From an uncultured Eubacteriales bacterium (lineage in GTDB: Bacteria; Bacillota; Clostridia; Christensenellales; Aristaeellaceae), in NCBI GenBank assembly GCA_902790015.1, contig CADAQF010000044.1, positions 1 through 51,088 on the forward strand: 51,088 nt of DNA. Reading direction: 5' to 3'. The notes beneath the pieces are model-generated. The model did no database searches, was not told where the DNA came from, and was given only the letters and a program-made list of their open reading frames with translations. This document shows positions 1 to 6,736 of the stretch, piece after piece. Position numbers and translations under genes: made by a program. Position 1 is the stretch's first letter; each line of letters begins with the position of its first letter.

Positions 1-205
1 CCATAGGCATCGTAAAGATATCCGGTTACCGTTCCCAGGGGGCTGGTGCTCTTCTGCAGCAGATGCTTCCGCTTCTGAGTTTCCGTCGTACCCCAGTCGC
101 AGGTCGTGGCCAAAGTATGTCCCCGGGCTTTATAACGGATCAGGTTGTGATATTCGTCATATTTCCGGTCGTCTTTTGTGTTGGATATACTGGTGACGGC
201 TTCGC
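1..205 (-). pseudogene. RHS/YD-repeat protein fragment
   Basis: Read on the minus strand, an open frame runs from about 205 off the left window edge. It carries YDEYHNLIRYKARGHTL, TTCDWGTTETQKRK and LGTVTGYLYDAYG. The last is the kind of motif found near the end of RHS/YD-repeat cores, large secreted or cell-surface proteins that often carry toxins. No start codon or ribosome binding site lies at the right-hand end. Instead the frame meets, head to head, a plus-strand fragment of FtsH, so the N-terminal part of the RHS gene is missing. The rest of the gene, if any, lies outside the window. The family call rests on motif recognition; the breakage is seen directly. Confidence 0.55.
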
Positions 206-206
206 A

Positions 207-386
207 GTCTGCGAGGCCCACGAAAAAGCCCTGGCCATCCTCAAGGACAACCGGGAGAAGCTGGACGAGCTGGCCCAGTTCCTGCTGGAGCGCGAGACGA
301 TCACGGGCGAGGAGTTCATGGCCATCCTGAACCGGCCCATCAGCCTGCCCAGGGCCGAGCCCATTCAGCTGGGGGAGGGGCAGTAA
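207..386 (+). pseudogene. FtsH C-terminal fragment
   Basis: The last 57 codons of this frame match the helical C-terminus of the membrane AAA+ metalloprotease FtsH: a run beginning AHEKALAILKDNREKLDELA, then LLERETITGEEFMAIL. Everything a working FtsH needs (two membrane segments, AAA+ ATPase, HEXXH protease) is absent. Sequence upstream of about 205 belongs to an unrelated RHS-type gene on the other strand. The open frame can be extended back to 63, but that part is only the antisense of the RHS fragment. The piece is therefore a remnant left by a rearrangement, or the product of an assembly join. It ends at a TAA at 384-386, about 40 bases before the LysM cassette promoter. Confidence 0.65.
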
Positions 387-403
387 ATAATTTTCCCTGC
401 GCG

Positions 404-503
404 CTGCCGCCCGGCAAAGAGGGACGTATCAATATATGTGAACGCGATGAGGCGTTCCTGAAAATCAAAACACGAAGCGTTGAACGCAGAAGGAGATAAC
501 ACC
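404..503 (+). promoter_or_regulatory. Shared promoter/5' leader of GG-LysM cassette 1
   Basis: A CTGCCG hexamer (404-409) lies exactly 17 nt before TATCAATATATG (427-438). This is followed by an inverted repeat GAACGC (440-445) / GCGTTC (452-457) with a 6-nt loop, and by the ribosome binding site AGGAGA (491-496). The same layout precedes three further GG-LysM genes in the window. The spacing suggests a promoter with a non-standard -35 box and a hairpin at the transcript 5' end; that reading is inference. Confidence 0.6.
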
Positions 504-734
504 ATGTCTGAGGAAATGAAGAACGTCATGAACGAAGTAAGCGTCGAGGAACTGGAAAATGCCGCCGGCGGCGCCGCCGACTATCGCCGGATCGTATACG
601 TCGTCAAGAAGGGCGACACCCTGACCAAGATCGCGCACCGCTATGGCGTGACTGTGGATAACCTCGTGCACTGGAACGCCATCAAGAACCGCAACCTGAT
701 CGTGGTCGGTCAGAAGCTCGTCATCGTCAAGTAA
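504..734 (+). CDS. Double-glycine leader LysM protein 1
   Basis: A 76-residue protein. Residues 1-23 form a leader that ends VSVEELENAAGG. It fits the double-glycine leaders of class II bacteriocins: hydrophobic at -12 and -7, Glu at -8, small residue at -4, Gly-Gly at -2/-1. Residues about 30-76 form one complete LysM domain (VVKKGDTLTKIAHRYGVTVDN, split here: VVKKGDTLTK then IAHRYGVTVDN), ending VVGQKLVIVK. LysM binds peptidoglycan or chitin-type N-acetylglucosamine polymers. There is no Sec signal peptide, so export would need a C39-peptidase ABC transporter, which is not in this window. The ATG at 504 follows AGGAGA by 7 nt. An upstream leader and a 3' terminator hairpin are shared with paralogues near 17 kb and 34 kb. 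The domains are clear; the export route and role are inferred. Confidence 0.85.
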   Translation: MSEEMKNVMNEVSVEELENAAGGAADYRRIVYVVKKGDTLTKIAHRYGVTVDNLVHWNAIKNRNLIVVGQKLVIVK

Positions 735-752
735 GCATCGTCAAGAAAAGCA

Positions 753-802
753 AAACAGGCAGGCAGCCGCGGAAAAAAACCCGCGGCTGCCTGCCTGTTT
801 TG
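753..802. terminator. Bidirectional intrinsic terminator
   Basis: A long perfect stem (AGGCAGGCAGCCGCGG with its complement) around a short A-rich loop, flanked by A and T runs. It can end the LysM gene on the plus strand and the converging ECF gene on the minus strand. A similar GCAGCCGCGG stem follows the other GG-LysM cassettes. Confidence 0.85.
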
Positions 803-815
803 CCATATGATTATT

Positions 816-1397
816 TTATTTTGATACCGCCGGCTTCCCGCCCTTCAATTTATCCCAGATGCCGGCGGAGCGGAGCGCGGGCTTTAAGGCGTGGTAGAAG
901 ATGGGCGCCGCGACGACGGCGACGGCGGCGTTGATCAGCGACGGGATCAGCTTGGACAGCATCGTGGCCCAGACCGCGTCCATGGGGAAGCTGTAGACGA
1001 AGCGCTGGTAGATAAAGGTCTTGAGCATGTACAGCGCCACGTAGGTCAGCGCGCCCAAAATGCCCGCCGGTATCGTCCAGCGGGGATCCTCGTCCCGGCC
1101 GGGTTTTTCCAGCAGCTTTCCGCAGACGAAGGCCATCAGAAATTTGCTGACCAGGGTGATCAGCACGTTGATCAGGTCGTAGCCGCCGGCGAAGGCGTCG
1201 TACAGCGCAGAGCCCAGGCCGGCCGCCAGGCCGCCCCACCAGGGCCCCAGCAGCAGGCCCGACAACAGGCACACCGCGTTGGCGAAATGCACCTTGCTGC
1301 CCAGAAGGGGGAAACGAAACAGCGTCACCACATATACCATCGCCGCCATGACGCCCACAAAGGTCAGCACATAGGCGTTTGCTTTTCTGGTGTTCAT
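816..1397 (-). CDS. ECF transporter S component (possibly vitamin B6)
   Basis: A 193-residue, very hydrophobic protein with about five or six membrane segments, the size and character of the substrate-binding S subunit of energy-coupling-factor vitamin transporters. The stretch around ALYDAFAGGYDLINVLITLV resembles the conserved loop-helix region of S components. It would pair with EcfA/EcfA'/EcfT, which are not in this window. The ATG at 1397 is chosen because AGGAGG lies about 8 nt upstream; a longer frame to 1439 lacks a site. It is divergent from a MocR/PdxR-like regulator, and MocR regulators commonly control vitamin B6 genes, so a pyridoxine or pyridoxal substrate is a reasonable inference. 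Other vitamins cannot be excluded. Confidence 0.75.
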   Translation of the reverse strand: MNTRKANAYVLTFVGVMAAMVYVVTLFRFPLLGSKVHFANAVCLLSGLLLGPWWGGLAAGLGSALYDAFAGGYDLINVLITLVSKFLMAFVCGKLLEKPGRDEDPRWTIPAGILGALTYVALYMLKTFIYQRFVYSFPMDAVWATMLSKLIPSLINAAVAVVAAPIFYHALKPALRSAGIWDKLKGGKPAVSK

Positions 1398-1427
1398 ACG
1401 GAAGCCTCCTCTTGCATTGGGGTCGGG

Positions 1428-1490
1428 AAAAGTATACAATATATCTGGACCTTATAAAATAGCCAGAACAGGAGAAAAACATAAGACCAG
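1428..1490. promoter_or_regulatory. Divergent promoter/operator region
   Basis: The short gap between the ECF gene and the MocR-like gene holds TATAC/TATAT-rich promoter-like sequence. It also holds related CTGG/CCAG boxes: TCTGGACC at 1444-1451, GCCAGA near 1462 and GACCAGA near 1485. Repeats of this kind are plausible binding sites for the adjacent MocR-type regulator. No single -35/-10 pair is decisive. Confidence 0.4.
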
Positions 1491-2573
1491 ATGAAGACAC
1501 TTAAATATCTGCAGCTGTATCATGCCCTGCGGGAGGAGATCGTGGCCGGCGTCTGGCCGCAGGGGACAAAGGCGCCGTCCAAGCGGGCGGCCGCCGAAAG
1601 GGCCGGCGTGAGCCTGGTGACGGCGGAGCAGGCCTATGCCCTTTTGTGCGAGGAGGGCTATCTGGAGGCCCGGCAGCGCAGCGGTTATTTCGTCATGTAC
1701 CGGCGGGACGGAGGGTATTTTTCCCCCGCGGACGATCCGCTCCCCAGGGCCGTTCCCGCGGCCCCGACGCAGCAGGGGGAGGCTTTTCCCTTCTCGGTGC
1801 TGGCCCGCCAGACCCGGCGGGTGCTGCAGGAGCAGGGAGAGGCCCTGCTGGCCCGCGCCCCGGGAGAGGGCGTCCCGGCCCTGCGCCAGGCCATCGCGCG
1901 CTACCTGGCCCGCAGCCGGGGCCTGTCCGTCGCGCCCCGGCAGGTGCTGATAGGCTCCGGCGCGGAATACCTGTACGGCCTGATCGTCAAGATCCTGGGG
2001 CGGGACAGGAAGTATGCGGCGGAGGATCCTTCCTACGAAAAAATAGCCCAGGTGTATCAGGCCGAGGGCGCGGACTGCGAACTGCTGCCCCTGGGGCCGG
2101 ACGGGCTGATATCCTCGGCGTTATGGAAGAGCGGGGCGCAGGTGCTGCACGTGACGCCCTACCATTCCTTCCCCTCCGGCGTCACGGCGGACGCCTCCAA
2201 GCGCCTGGAATACGTGCGCTGGGCCGAAAGGCCGGGACGGTATCTGGTGGAGGATGATTTCGACTCGGAGTTTCGCCTGTCGGGCAGGCCGCAGGAGACG
2301 CTGTTCGCTCTGGCGGGGGGAAAGGGCGTATTGTACCTGAACACCTTTTCCCGCACTATAGCGCCCTCCCTGCGCGCGGGCTACCTGGTGCTGCCCGAGG
2401 ACCTTTTGCCCCTGTACGGGGAAAGGGCCGGTTTTTATTCCTGCCCGGTGCCGGTGATGGAGCAGTATGTCCTGGCCGGCCTGCTGGACAGCGGCGAGCT
2501 GGAACGGCACATCAACCGCGTCAGAAGGAAGAAGCGGGCGGAAAACACCGCGCAGGCCGCGCCGCCGCCCTGA
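1491..2573 (+). CDS. MocR/PdxR-like regulator, truncated and lacking the PLP lysine
   Basis: Residues about 1-75 form a GntR-type winged helix-turn-helix (SKRAAAERAGVSLVTAEQAY). The rest resembles a fold-type I aminotransferase, as in MocR regulators that bind pyridoxal phosphate as effector. Two oddities are visible. The motif that normally reads SFSKTLAPSLR is here TFSRTIAPSLR, with Arg288 (CGC at 2352-2354) in place of the Schiff-base lysine. The protein also stops at 360 residues with a basic then Ala/Pro-rich tail (AENTAQAAPPP), whereas MocR proteins are usually about 450-480, so the C-terminal small domain is missing. The only GGAG lies 16 nt upstream of the ATG. It may be a decaying regulator or a PLP-independent one. 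The divergent ECF gene is its likely target. Confidence 0.75.
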   Translation: MKTLKYLQLYHALREEIVAGVWPQGTKAPSKRAAAERAGVSLVTAEQAYALLCEEGYLEARQRSGYFVMYRRDGGYFSPADDPLPRAVPAAPTQQGEAFPFSVLARQTRRVLQEQGEALLARAPGEGVPALRQAIARYLARSRGLSVAPRQVLIGSGAEYLYGLIVKILGRDRKYAAEDPSYEKIAQVYQAEGADCELLPLGPDGLISSALWKSGAQVLHVTPYHSFPSGVTADASKRLEYVRWAERPGRYLVEDDFDSEFRLSGRPQETLFALAGGKGVLYLNTFSRTIAPSLRAGYLVLPEDLLPLYGERAGFYSCPVPVMEQYVLAGLLDSGELERHINRVRRKKRAENTAQAAPPP

Positions 2574-2681
2574 CCGGGATACAGCCTGACCGGCCGAACC
2601 GCCCCTGTGACGGGGGACCTGTCCGGATTTCCGACCTTAAACGGCTTTAGTCACCCTGTTTCTTCCCGCTTTGTAACAAAA

Positions 2682-2712
2682 TTGCCCAGACCGTGCGTTT
2701 TTATGTTATGAT
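2682..2712 (+). promoter_or_regulatory. Candidate promoter for SH3 protein
   Basis: TTGCCC (2682-2687) and TATGAT (2707-2712) are separated by 19 nt, about 110 nt upstream of the start codon. The spacing is long, so the call is tentative. Confidence 0.4.
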
Positions 2713-2823
2713 GAACGGGAGCCGACGCGCCTGTACGTGAAGGGCGCGGAACGCCCGTCCGGGGGAAGTCCCTGTGCCGTTTTCACCCCCGCGGGGCCCG
2801 CCGGCCCGGGAAAGGAGTATCCC

Positions 2824-3732
2824 ATGAAACAGAAACGCTGGACGCTCGTCCTCCTGGCCGCGCTGCTGACGGCGCTGGCCGCGGCGGCAGAGGCGGAAAC
2901 GCTGGACGAATATTTCACCTGCCGGTTTTCCTGGTCCCCGGCGGTCTATACCGGGCCGGGCGGCACCTATTTCAGGGCAGGGAACGGCAAGGCGCAGTAC
3001 GGCTCTCCCGGGCAGGCGCGGGTTTACGGAACGGAGAACGGCTGGCTGCTGATCGGCTATCAGACCGGGGGCGGGCAGTACCGCCTGGGCTACATAGACG
3101 GGGAAAAGGCCCTGGAAAGAATGTACGGCGCGCCCGAGGGCGCCGCTGTCAGGGAGCTTTCCTTTGCCTATGAGGAAACCGCGCTGCTCAGTGACTGCAC
3201 GCTGACCGACGACCCCGTCCTGTCCAAGTCCGGGATCGACAGCCTGAAGGCCGGGGACCGGTGCTGGTACCTGGCCCAAATGTCGGACCGCTGGGCGTAT
3301 GTGGAGGTGCGTACAGGCAGCGCGTGGAAAAGGGGCTTCGTGCCGCTTGACGCGGTGGACGTGCCGCGGGAACCCCCGCTGCGGACGGTGCAGCCCACGG
3401 CCGTGCCGACAGCGCTGCCCTGGGAATACTCCTATCCGACCGACACCCCTTATCCTGCCGATGAGACGCCTGCGCCCTTTGCCGGCGTGTGGGCCGTTGC
3501 CAGCCAGCGCCTGGCCACCCGGGCCGGCCCTTCCGCTGCCTACCCTGAAACCGGCACCTATTTTTTGCAAAACCAGATGGTGCTGGTGCTGGCGCGGCAC
3601 TATGACGAGTCCACCTACGTATGGTGGGTCAAGTGCAGGATCGAATACCAGGGGACTTCCCGCGAGGTATGGACGGGCGTCAAGCGCTTCTACAGCCAGG
3701 AATGGCTGCTGGATCAATTGCCGGACGAATAA
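2824..3732 (+). CDS. Secreted SH3-domain protein
   Basis: A 302-residue protein. An N-terminal signal peptide of about 24 residues (MKQKRW, then a Leu/Ala-rich core ending AEAE) precedes a first SH3-like segment with VYTGPGGTYFRAG, a middle SH3-like segment around residues 120-180, a Thr/Pro linker (about 183-215), and a C-terminal segment with the bacterial SH3 signature LATRAGPSAAYPETGTYF. Bacterial SH3 domains typically bind cell-wall peptides. No enzymatic domain is visible. The ATG at 2824 is preceded by AAAGGAG 7 nt upstream; an earlier in-frame ATG at 2737 would put a Pro-rich tail before the signal peptide and is rejected. The gene is monocistronic, with its own terminator. Confidence 0.8.
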   Translation: MKQKRWTLVLLAALLTALAAAAEAETLDEYFTCRFSWSPAVYTGPGGTYFRAGNGKAQYGSPGQARVYGTENGWLLIGYQTGGGQYRLGYIDGEKALERMYGAPEGAAVRELSFAYEETALLSDCTLTDDPVLSKSGIDSLKAGDRCWYLAQMSDRWAYVEVRTGSAWKRGFVPLDAVDVPREPPLRTVQPTAVPTALPWEYSYPTDTPYPADETPAPFAGVWAVASQRLATRAGPSAAYPETGTYFLQNQMVLVLARHYDESTYVWWVKCRIEYQGTSREVWTGVKRFYSQEWLLDQLPDE

Positions 3733-3735
3733 AAA

Positions 3736-3832
3736 CAGGCGGCGGGTCTGATACCGATGCAGGCCCGCCGCCTGTGCTCTTTAACCGCTTCCGGACCTTT
3801 GGAATCTTATTTCCGGGGTCCGGAGGCTTTTT
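3736..3832 (+). terminator. Two successive terminators
   Basis: The first hairpin (3736-3776) pairs ACAGGCGGCGGG with CCCGCCGCCTGT. The second (about 3787-3832) pairs GCTTCCGGACC with GGTCCGGAGGC and is followed by TTTTTTATTTTTC. Both follow the SH3 gene directly. Confidence 0.75.
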
Positions 3833-4054
3833 TATTTTTCTGCCGGATAAACAAAGCAAAACCCGACCGCTGTCCGCGCCTGAAGCTCATCCGAAAGCTC
3901 TTAATTCCCAATAATTAAGAATATATTAACCGAAAGAAACACTATCTTCTAATTCAGGCAAAACAGGAGGAATCAGTTTTGCTGTTACAATATATATTGA
4001 TATATCAGAGAAATTGAATCGCGTGCGTGGAAAAATCCCCTGGATATTTTGCCC

Positions 4055-4082
4055 TTGAAGGATTGAAAAAAGCGGGTATAAT
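4055..4082 (+). promoter_or_regulatory. Promoter of the two-gene regulatory pair
   Basis: TTGAAG (4055-4060), a 16-nt spacer and TATAAT (4077-4082), about 95 nt upstream of the first ATG. The rest of the gap from 3833 to 4177 is AT-rich and shows no gene. Confidence 0.6.
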
Positions 4083-4177
4083 GGGAACTGTGAATCACAG
4101 AAACTGGGTATCATCCGGAGTGCCCTGATGCCGATATCCTGCGTGAAGGAAATCAATCCAAATTGGAGGAAAATAAA

Positions 4178-4675
4178 ATGAAAGAACTCAAAGCGGTCAT
4201 CAACGAGGAAGACCTGGACGCCGCGCGGGAGGAGATGCTGGCTGCCTTCCGCCGGATCGCCTCCGGCCGGGACATCCGCTGCGCGGTCCGGGCTGAAAAG
4301 CCTTCCTGCATGAAGCGCAGGCGCGCGGTACAGGCCCCGTCGCCCCTTGCTTCCCCGCGCTTAGCACAACCCTGCCCAAGCCATTTCAACTGGGAACTGC
4401 TGGAACCCCGCAGGCGGGCGCTTAAGGAAAGACAGGCCGGGGTACGGACGGTCTATAGCCGGCTCCCGGCGGAACGGGTCGTCGGGGAGGTCAGGCGGCT
4501 GGTGGAAAAAAGGGAGATATCGGTGACCCTGCTTTCGGAAACAATAGGAGTGTCCCCCAAATCCCTGAGAAAATGGCTGGACGCCCCCGACGGCATGACC
4601 CTGGGCGTATTCCGGGAGCTGACGCGGTGGCTGAACGGCCGCGCGGAACAGGCGCAGAAAGGATACCATCCATGA
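4178..4675 (+). CDS. Helix-turn-helix protein, function unknown
   Basis: A 165-residue, basic protein. The N-terminal 90 residues are Arg/Ala/Pro-rich and match nothing I recognise. The C-terminal part (about 105-155) holds a predicted helix-turn-helix of the Xre/repressor type: VTLLSETIGVSPKSLRKWL, followed by a helix FRELTRWLNG. The ATG at 4178 is set by GGAGG 8 nt upstream; a TTG at 4163 is in frame but sits before this site. The stop codon overlaps the ATG of the next gene (ATGA at 4672-4675), so the two are almost certainly translated together. A DNA-binding role is inference from the helix-turn-helix; the partner suggests a joint regulatory or phage-derived function. Confidence 0.6.
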   Translation: MKELKAVINEEDLDAAREEMLAAFRRIASGRDIRCAVRAEKPSCMKRRRAVQAPSPLASPRLAQPCPSHFNWELLEPRRRALKERQAGVRTVYSRLPAERVVGEVRRLVEKREISVTLLSETIGVSPKSLRKWLDAPDGMTLGVFRELTRWLNGRAEQAQKGYHP

Positions 4676-5217
4676 AACAGACGAAGGACTGTGCCCGGGA
4701 GCGGGAGGAACTGTGTCCCTTCCTGAAGACCTTCCGGGACGAAAAAGGCAGGCTTGCTTACCTGGAAACGCTGGTTCCGCTGCTGACCCAGCGCCTCCGC
4801 GAAATGCGTCAGGACAGCACCGCCGGCCCCCGCGTGACCCAGAGCTGGAGCTTCCTGCCCCGCGCAGGCATAATTGCAGATCCTACCGGGGCCTGTGCCG
4901 CCCGGGCGGCGGACCTTGAACAAAGCGAGGAATACCGCGCCGTCCAGCGCCGCCTGCAGGCCCTCTGCGCGGAAAGGGAGCGCCTGCGCCGCCGTGTGCA
5001 GCTGGCCGACTGCTGCCTGGCCGCCCTGGGGGACGAAAGCCGTTTCCTGGTCGAGGCCCGGCTGGTGGACGGCCGCAGCTGGCCACAGACCGAGACCCTT
5101 TACCGCCAGCGCTACGGTGTGGACTATTCCAGCGACACCCTGCGCCGCAGGCTGCGCGCCGCCTGCCGGACGCTGGAAAATATCACTGCCGGCGCGCCGG
5201 GGGACAGCGTATTTTAA
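4672..5217 (+). CDS. Coiled-coil protein with sigma-region-4-like C-terminus
   Basis: A 181-residue protein starting at an ATG inside the upstream stop codon. The N-terminal two thirds are charged and helical with heptad-like Leu spacing (LQALCAERERLRRRVQLADC), suggesting a coiled coil. The C-terminal segment LVDGRSWPQTETLYRQRYG and DTLRRRLRAACRTLENI resembles the region-4-like helix-turn-helix of phage late activators and DUF1492-type proteins, where the middle residues usually read GLSWEEIAE. This similarity is by eye only. With the coupled upstream helix-turn-helix gene it may form a small regulatory module of prophage or conjugative-element origin, though no other phage genes are nearby. 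Confidence 0.5.
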   Translation: MKQTKDCAREREELCPFLKTFRDEKGRLAYLETLVPLLTQRLREMRQDSTAGPRVTQSWSFLPRAGIIADPTGACAARAADLEQSEEYRAVQRRLQALCAERERLRRRVQLADCCLAALGDESRFLVEARLVDGRSWPQTETLYRQRYGVDYSSDTLRRRLRAACRTLENITAGAPGDSVF

Positions 5218-5275
5218 AAGGAACCGCCGTTTTCACGTTTGCTCCCCGCCTTTTTACGTGCGCCGGGGATTCCCT

Positions 5276-5590
5276 TTATTCGTCCGCTTCTTCTTCCGCG
5301 TCCGTTTTTCTGTAAAAAAGCCAGGCGTTATAGGCCGCCTGGGCGTCCTGGCTTTCCCTGCGGTCCCGCCAGGCGTCGATTTCGGCGGTGATGGCCAGCA
5401 TTTCGTCTGCCAGCATCTCCACCGACCGGGGGCGCGCCTGGCGCACATAGGACGCCATGCGGTCTATGGCCCGGGGGCTTCTGAGCTGGCGGGCCAGCAG
5501 GTCCGCCAGCTCCCTTGGATAGCCCAGTTTATTAAGCTCGTCCGCCAGCCCGTCCCTGGCCCGCGCCCAGACCCTTTGCTGTTCGTTCAT
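5276..5590 (-). CDS. Small conserved-looking protein, unknown
   Basis: A 104-residue, mostly helical and charged soluble protein without signal peptide or membrane segment. It starts at an ATG (5590) overlapping the stop codon of the HD-domain gene upstream as ATGA, so it is translationally coupled to it and is the last gene of the minus-strand fucose/HD cluster. The sequence ([20 protein letters not shown] and [20 protein letters not shown]) does not match a family I can name. A role next to the HD phosphohydrolase is the only hint. Confidence 0.6.
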   Translation of the reverse strand: MNEQQRVWARARDGLADELNKLGYPRELADLLARQLRSPRAIDRMASYVRQARPRSVEMLADEMLAITAEIDAWRDRRESQDAQAAYNAWLFYRKTDAEEEADE

Positions 5591-6240
5591 CGTTGTCCTT
5601 CCCATTCGGCGTAAAACTCATCGAGAAAAGCGCGCATGAACGCTTCCCTTTGCTCAGCCAGCGCGCGGGCGGCCGGCGTTGAAAGCATATCTTTGAGCAG
5701 GAACAGCTTTTCATAGAAATGGTTGACCGTGGTGGAGACCCGGGCGCGGTATTCCGCCTCGTTCATGTGAAGGCGGGGCGGCTCGGCGGGGTCATAGAGC
5801 CTGCGGCCCCGGCTGCCGCCAAAGGCGAAGGCCCGGGCGACGCCTATGGCGCCCAGGGCGTCCAGCCGGTCGGCGTCCTGCACGCACCGGCCCTCTGCGG
5901 ACGAGGGCCGGACAGAGTCCGTCCCGCGGAAGGAGACCTCCCCGATGATGGCAAGCACCTTCCGCGCCGTATCCTCCGGGGCTTCCTCCTGTTCAAGGAA
6001 GCGGGCAGCGTTTTCCTTATTCGCCGCGGTGGCGGGGGAAAGCTTTTCATCGTCCACGTCATGCAGAAGCGCGGCCAGGGCGACGACGGTCCGGTCCGCC
6101 CCTTCGTCCATGGCCAGGCGCTCTGCCAGACGGCGCACGCGCAGGGTATGGTCGGCGTCGTGGCCGCTCGCGTCCTGCTTAAAAAAATCCTTTACATACT
6201 GCTCCGCTTGAACAACTGCCTTTTCGGGATCCCAGGCCAT
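5587..6240 (-). CDS. HD-domain phosphohydrolase (YedJ-like)
   Basis: A 217-residue soluble HD-superfamily protein. Metal ligands are recognisable: His27/His31 in [10 protein letters not shown], the His60-Asp61 doublet in ALLHDVDD, and a later Asp in [16 protein letters not shown]. The C-terminal [14 protein letters not shown] is the signature of the YedJ/YpgQ group, metal-dependent hydrolases thought to act on nucleotides or other phosphoesters. Its substrate here is unknown. The start at 6240 is preceded by AAGGAG about 10 nt upstream. It lies 27 nt downstream of fucU and overlaps the next small gene by 4 nt, so it is probably part of the fkp-fucU transcript, though a direct role in fucose metabolism is not evident. 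Confidence 0.85.
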   Translation of the reverse strand: MAWDPEKAVVQAEQYVKDFFKQDASGHDADHTLRVRRLAERLAMDEGADRTVVALAALLHDVDDEKLSPATAANKENAARFLEQEEAPEDTARKVLAIIGEVSFRGTDSVRPSSAEGRCVQDADRLDALGAIGVARAFAFGGSRGRRLYDPAEPPRLHMNEAEYRARVSTTVNHFYEKLFLLKDMLSTPAARALAEQREAFMRAFLDEFYAEWEGQR

Positions 6241-6267
6241 CGGTTCATCCGCTCCTTTTTTTCAGGT

Positions 6268-6708
6268 TCACAGGACGCAGCCCTTCACCAGGATCAGGTT
6301 GCCGTACTGGCGCTCCTCCCCGGTCTGCAGGATCAGGTACGCCTTTCCGGCGCGGTAATAAAAGGCCTGCCGTTCCAGCGCGGAAAGGCTGTCCGGCCCG
6401 AAGGGGCGCAGGGCGTCCCGGAATTCGGCCCAGGCCGCCGGCTCCGGGGCGTCTAAATCCTCCTTCGTGCGCTCCATGACCAGGGCGGGCGCGGCCGTGT
6501 ATTTATGATCCACCGGAAACAGGGGCAGAAGTGCTGCGAGCGCCTGCGGGGCCGTCAGGCCGGGCAGCCGGCAGAGCCTGGCCCCGTTGGCGGCCACCGA
6601 TGCCGCCGGGAAATTGGCGTCCGCTATCACCAGCTCATCCCCGTGCCCCATATCGCACAGGAATTTCAGAATATCGCCCGTCAGAGCATGATGGATACCG
6701 TTTAGCAT
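6268..6708 (-). CDS. fucU: L-fucose mutarotase
   Basis: A 146-residue RbsD/FucU-family protein. The N-terminal MLNGIHHALTGDILKFLCDM and the following GHGDELVIADANFPA are the hallmark of this family; His at about position 22 and Asp at about 29-31 correspond to catalytic or sugar-contact residues. The C-terminal FYYRAGKAYLILQTGEERQY closes the active site in the decameric ring. The enzyme interconverts alpha- and beta-L-fucose, supplying the beta anomer used by fucokinase. It lies 28 nt after fkp on the same strand, which supports a fucose rather than ribose substrate. Confidence 0.92.
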   Translation of the reverse strand: MLNGIHHALTGDILKFLCDMGHGDELVIADANFPAASVAANGARLCRLPGLTAPQALAALLPLFPVDHKYTAAPALVMERTKEDLDAPEPAAWAEFRDALRPFGPDSLSALERQAFYYRAGKAYLILQTGEERQYGNLILVKGCVL

Positions 6709-6736
6709 GGTGTCTTCCTTTCTTTCTCCCGATTTA

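Noticed and set aside
3926..4156. Minus-strand open frame of 76 codons and a TATCAATATAT match near 3990-4005 resembling the GG-LysM promoter box
   Set aside because: The frame has no ribosome binding site or family likeness, the CTGCCG box and hairpin are absent, and the region is AT-rich, so the 11-nt match is expected by chance.
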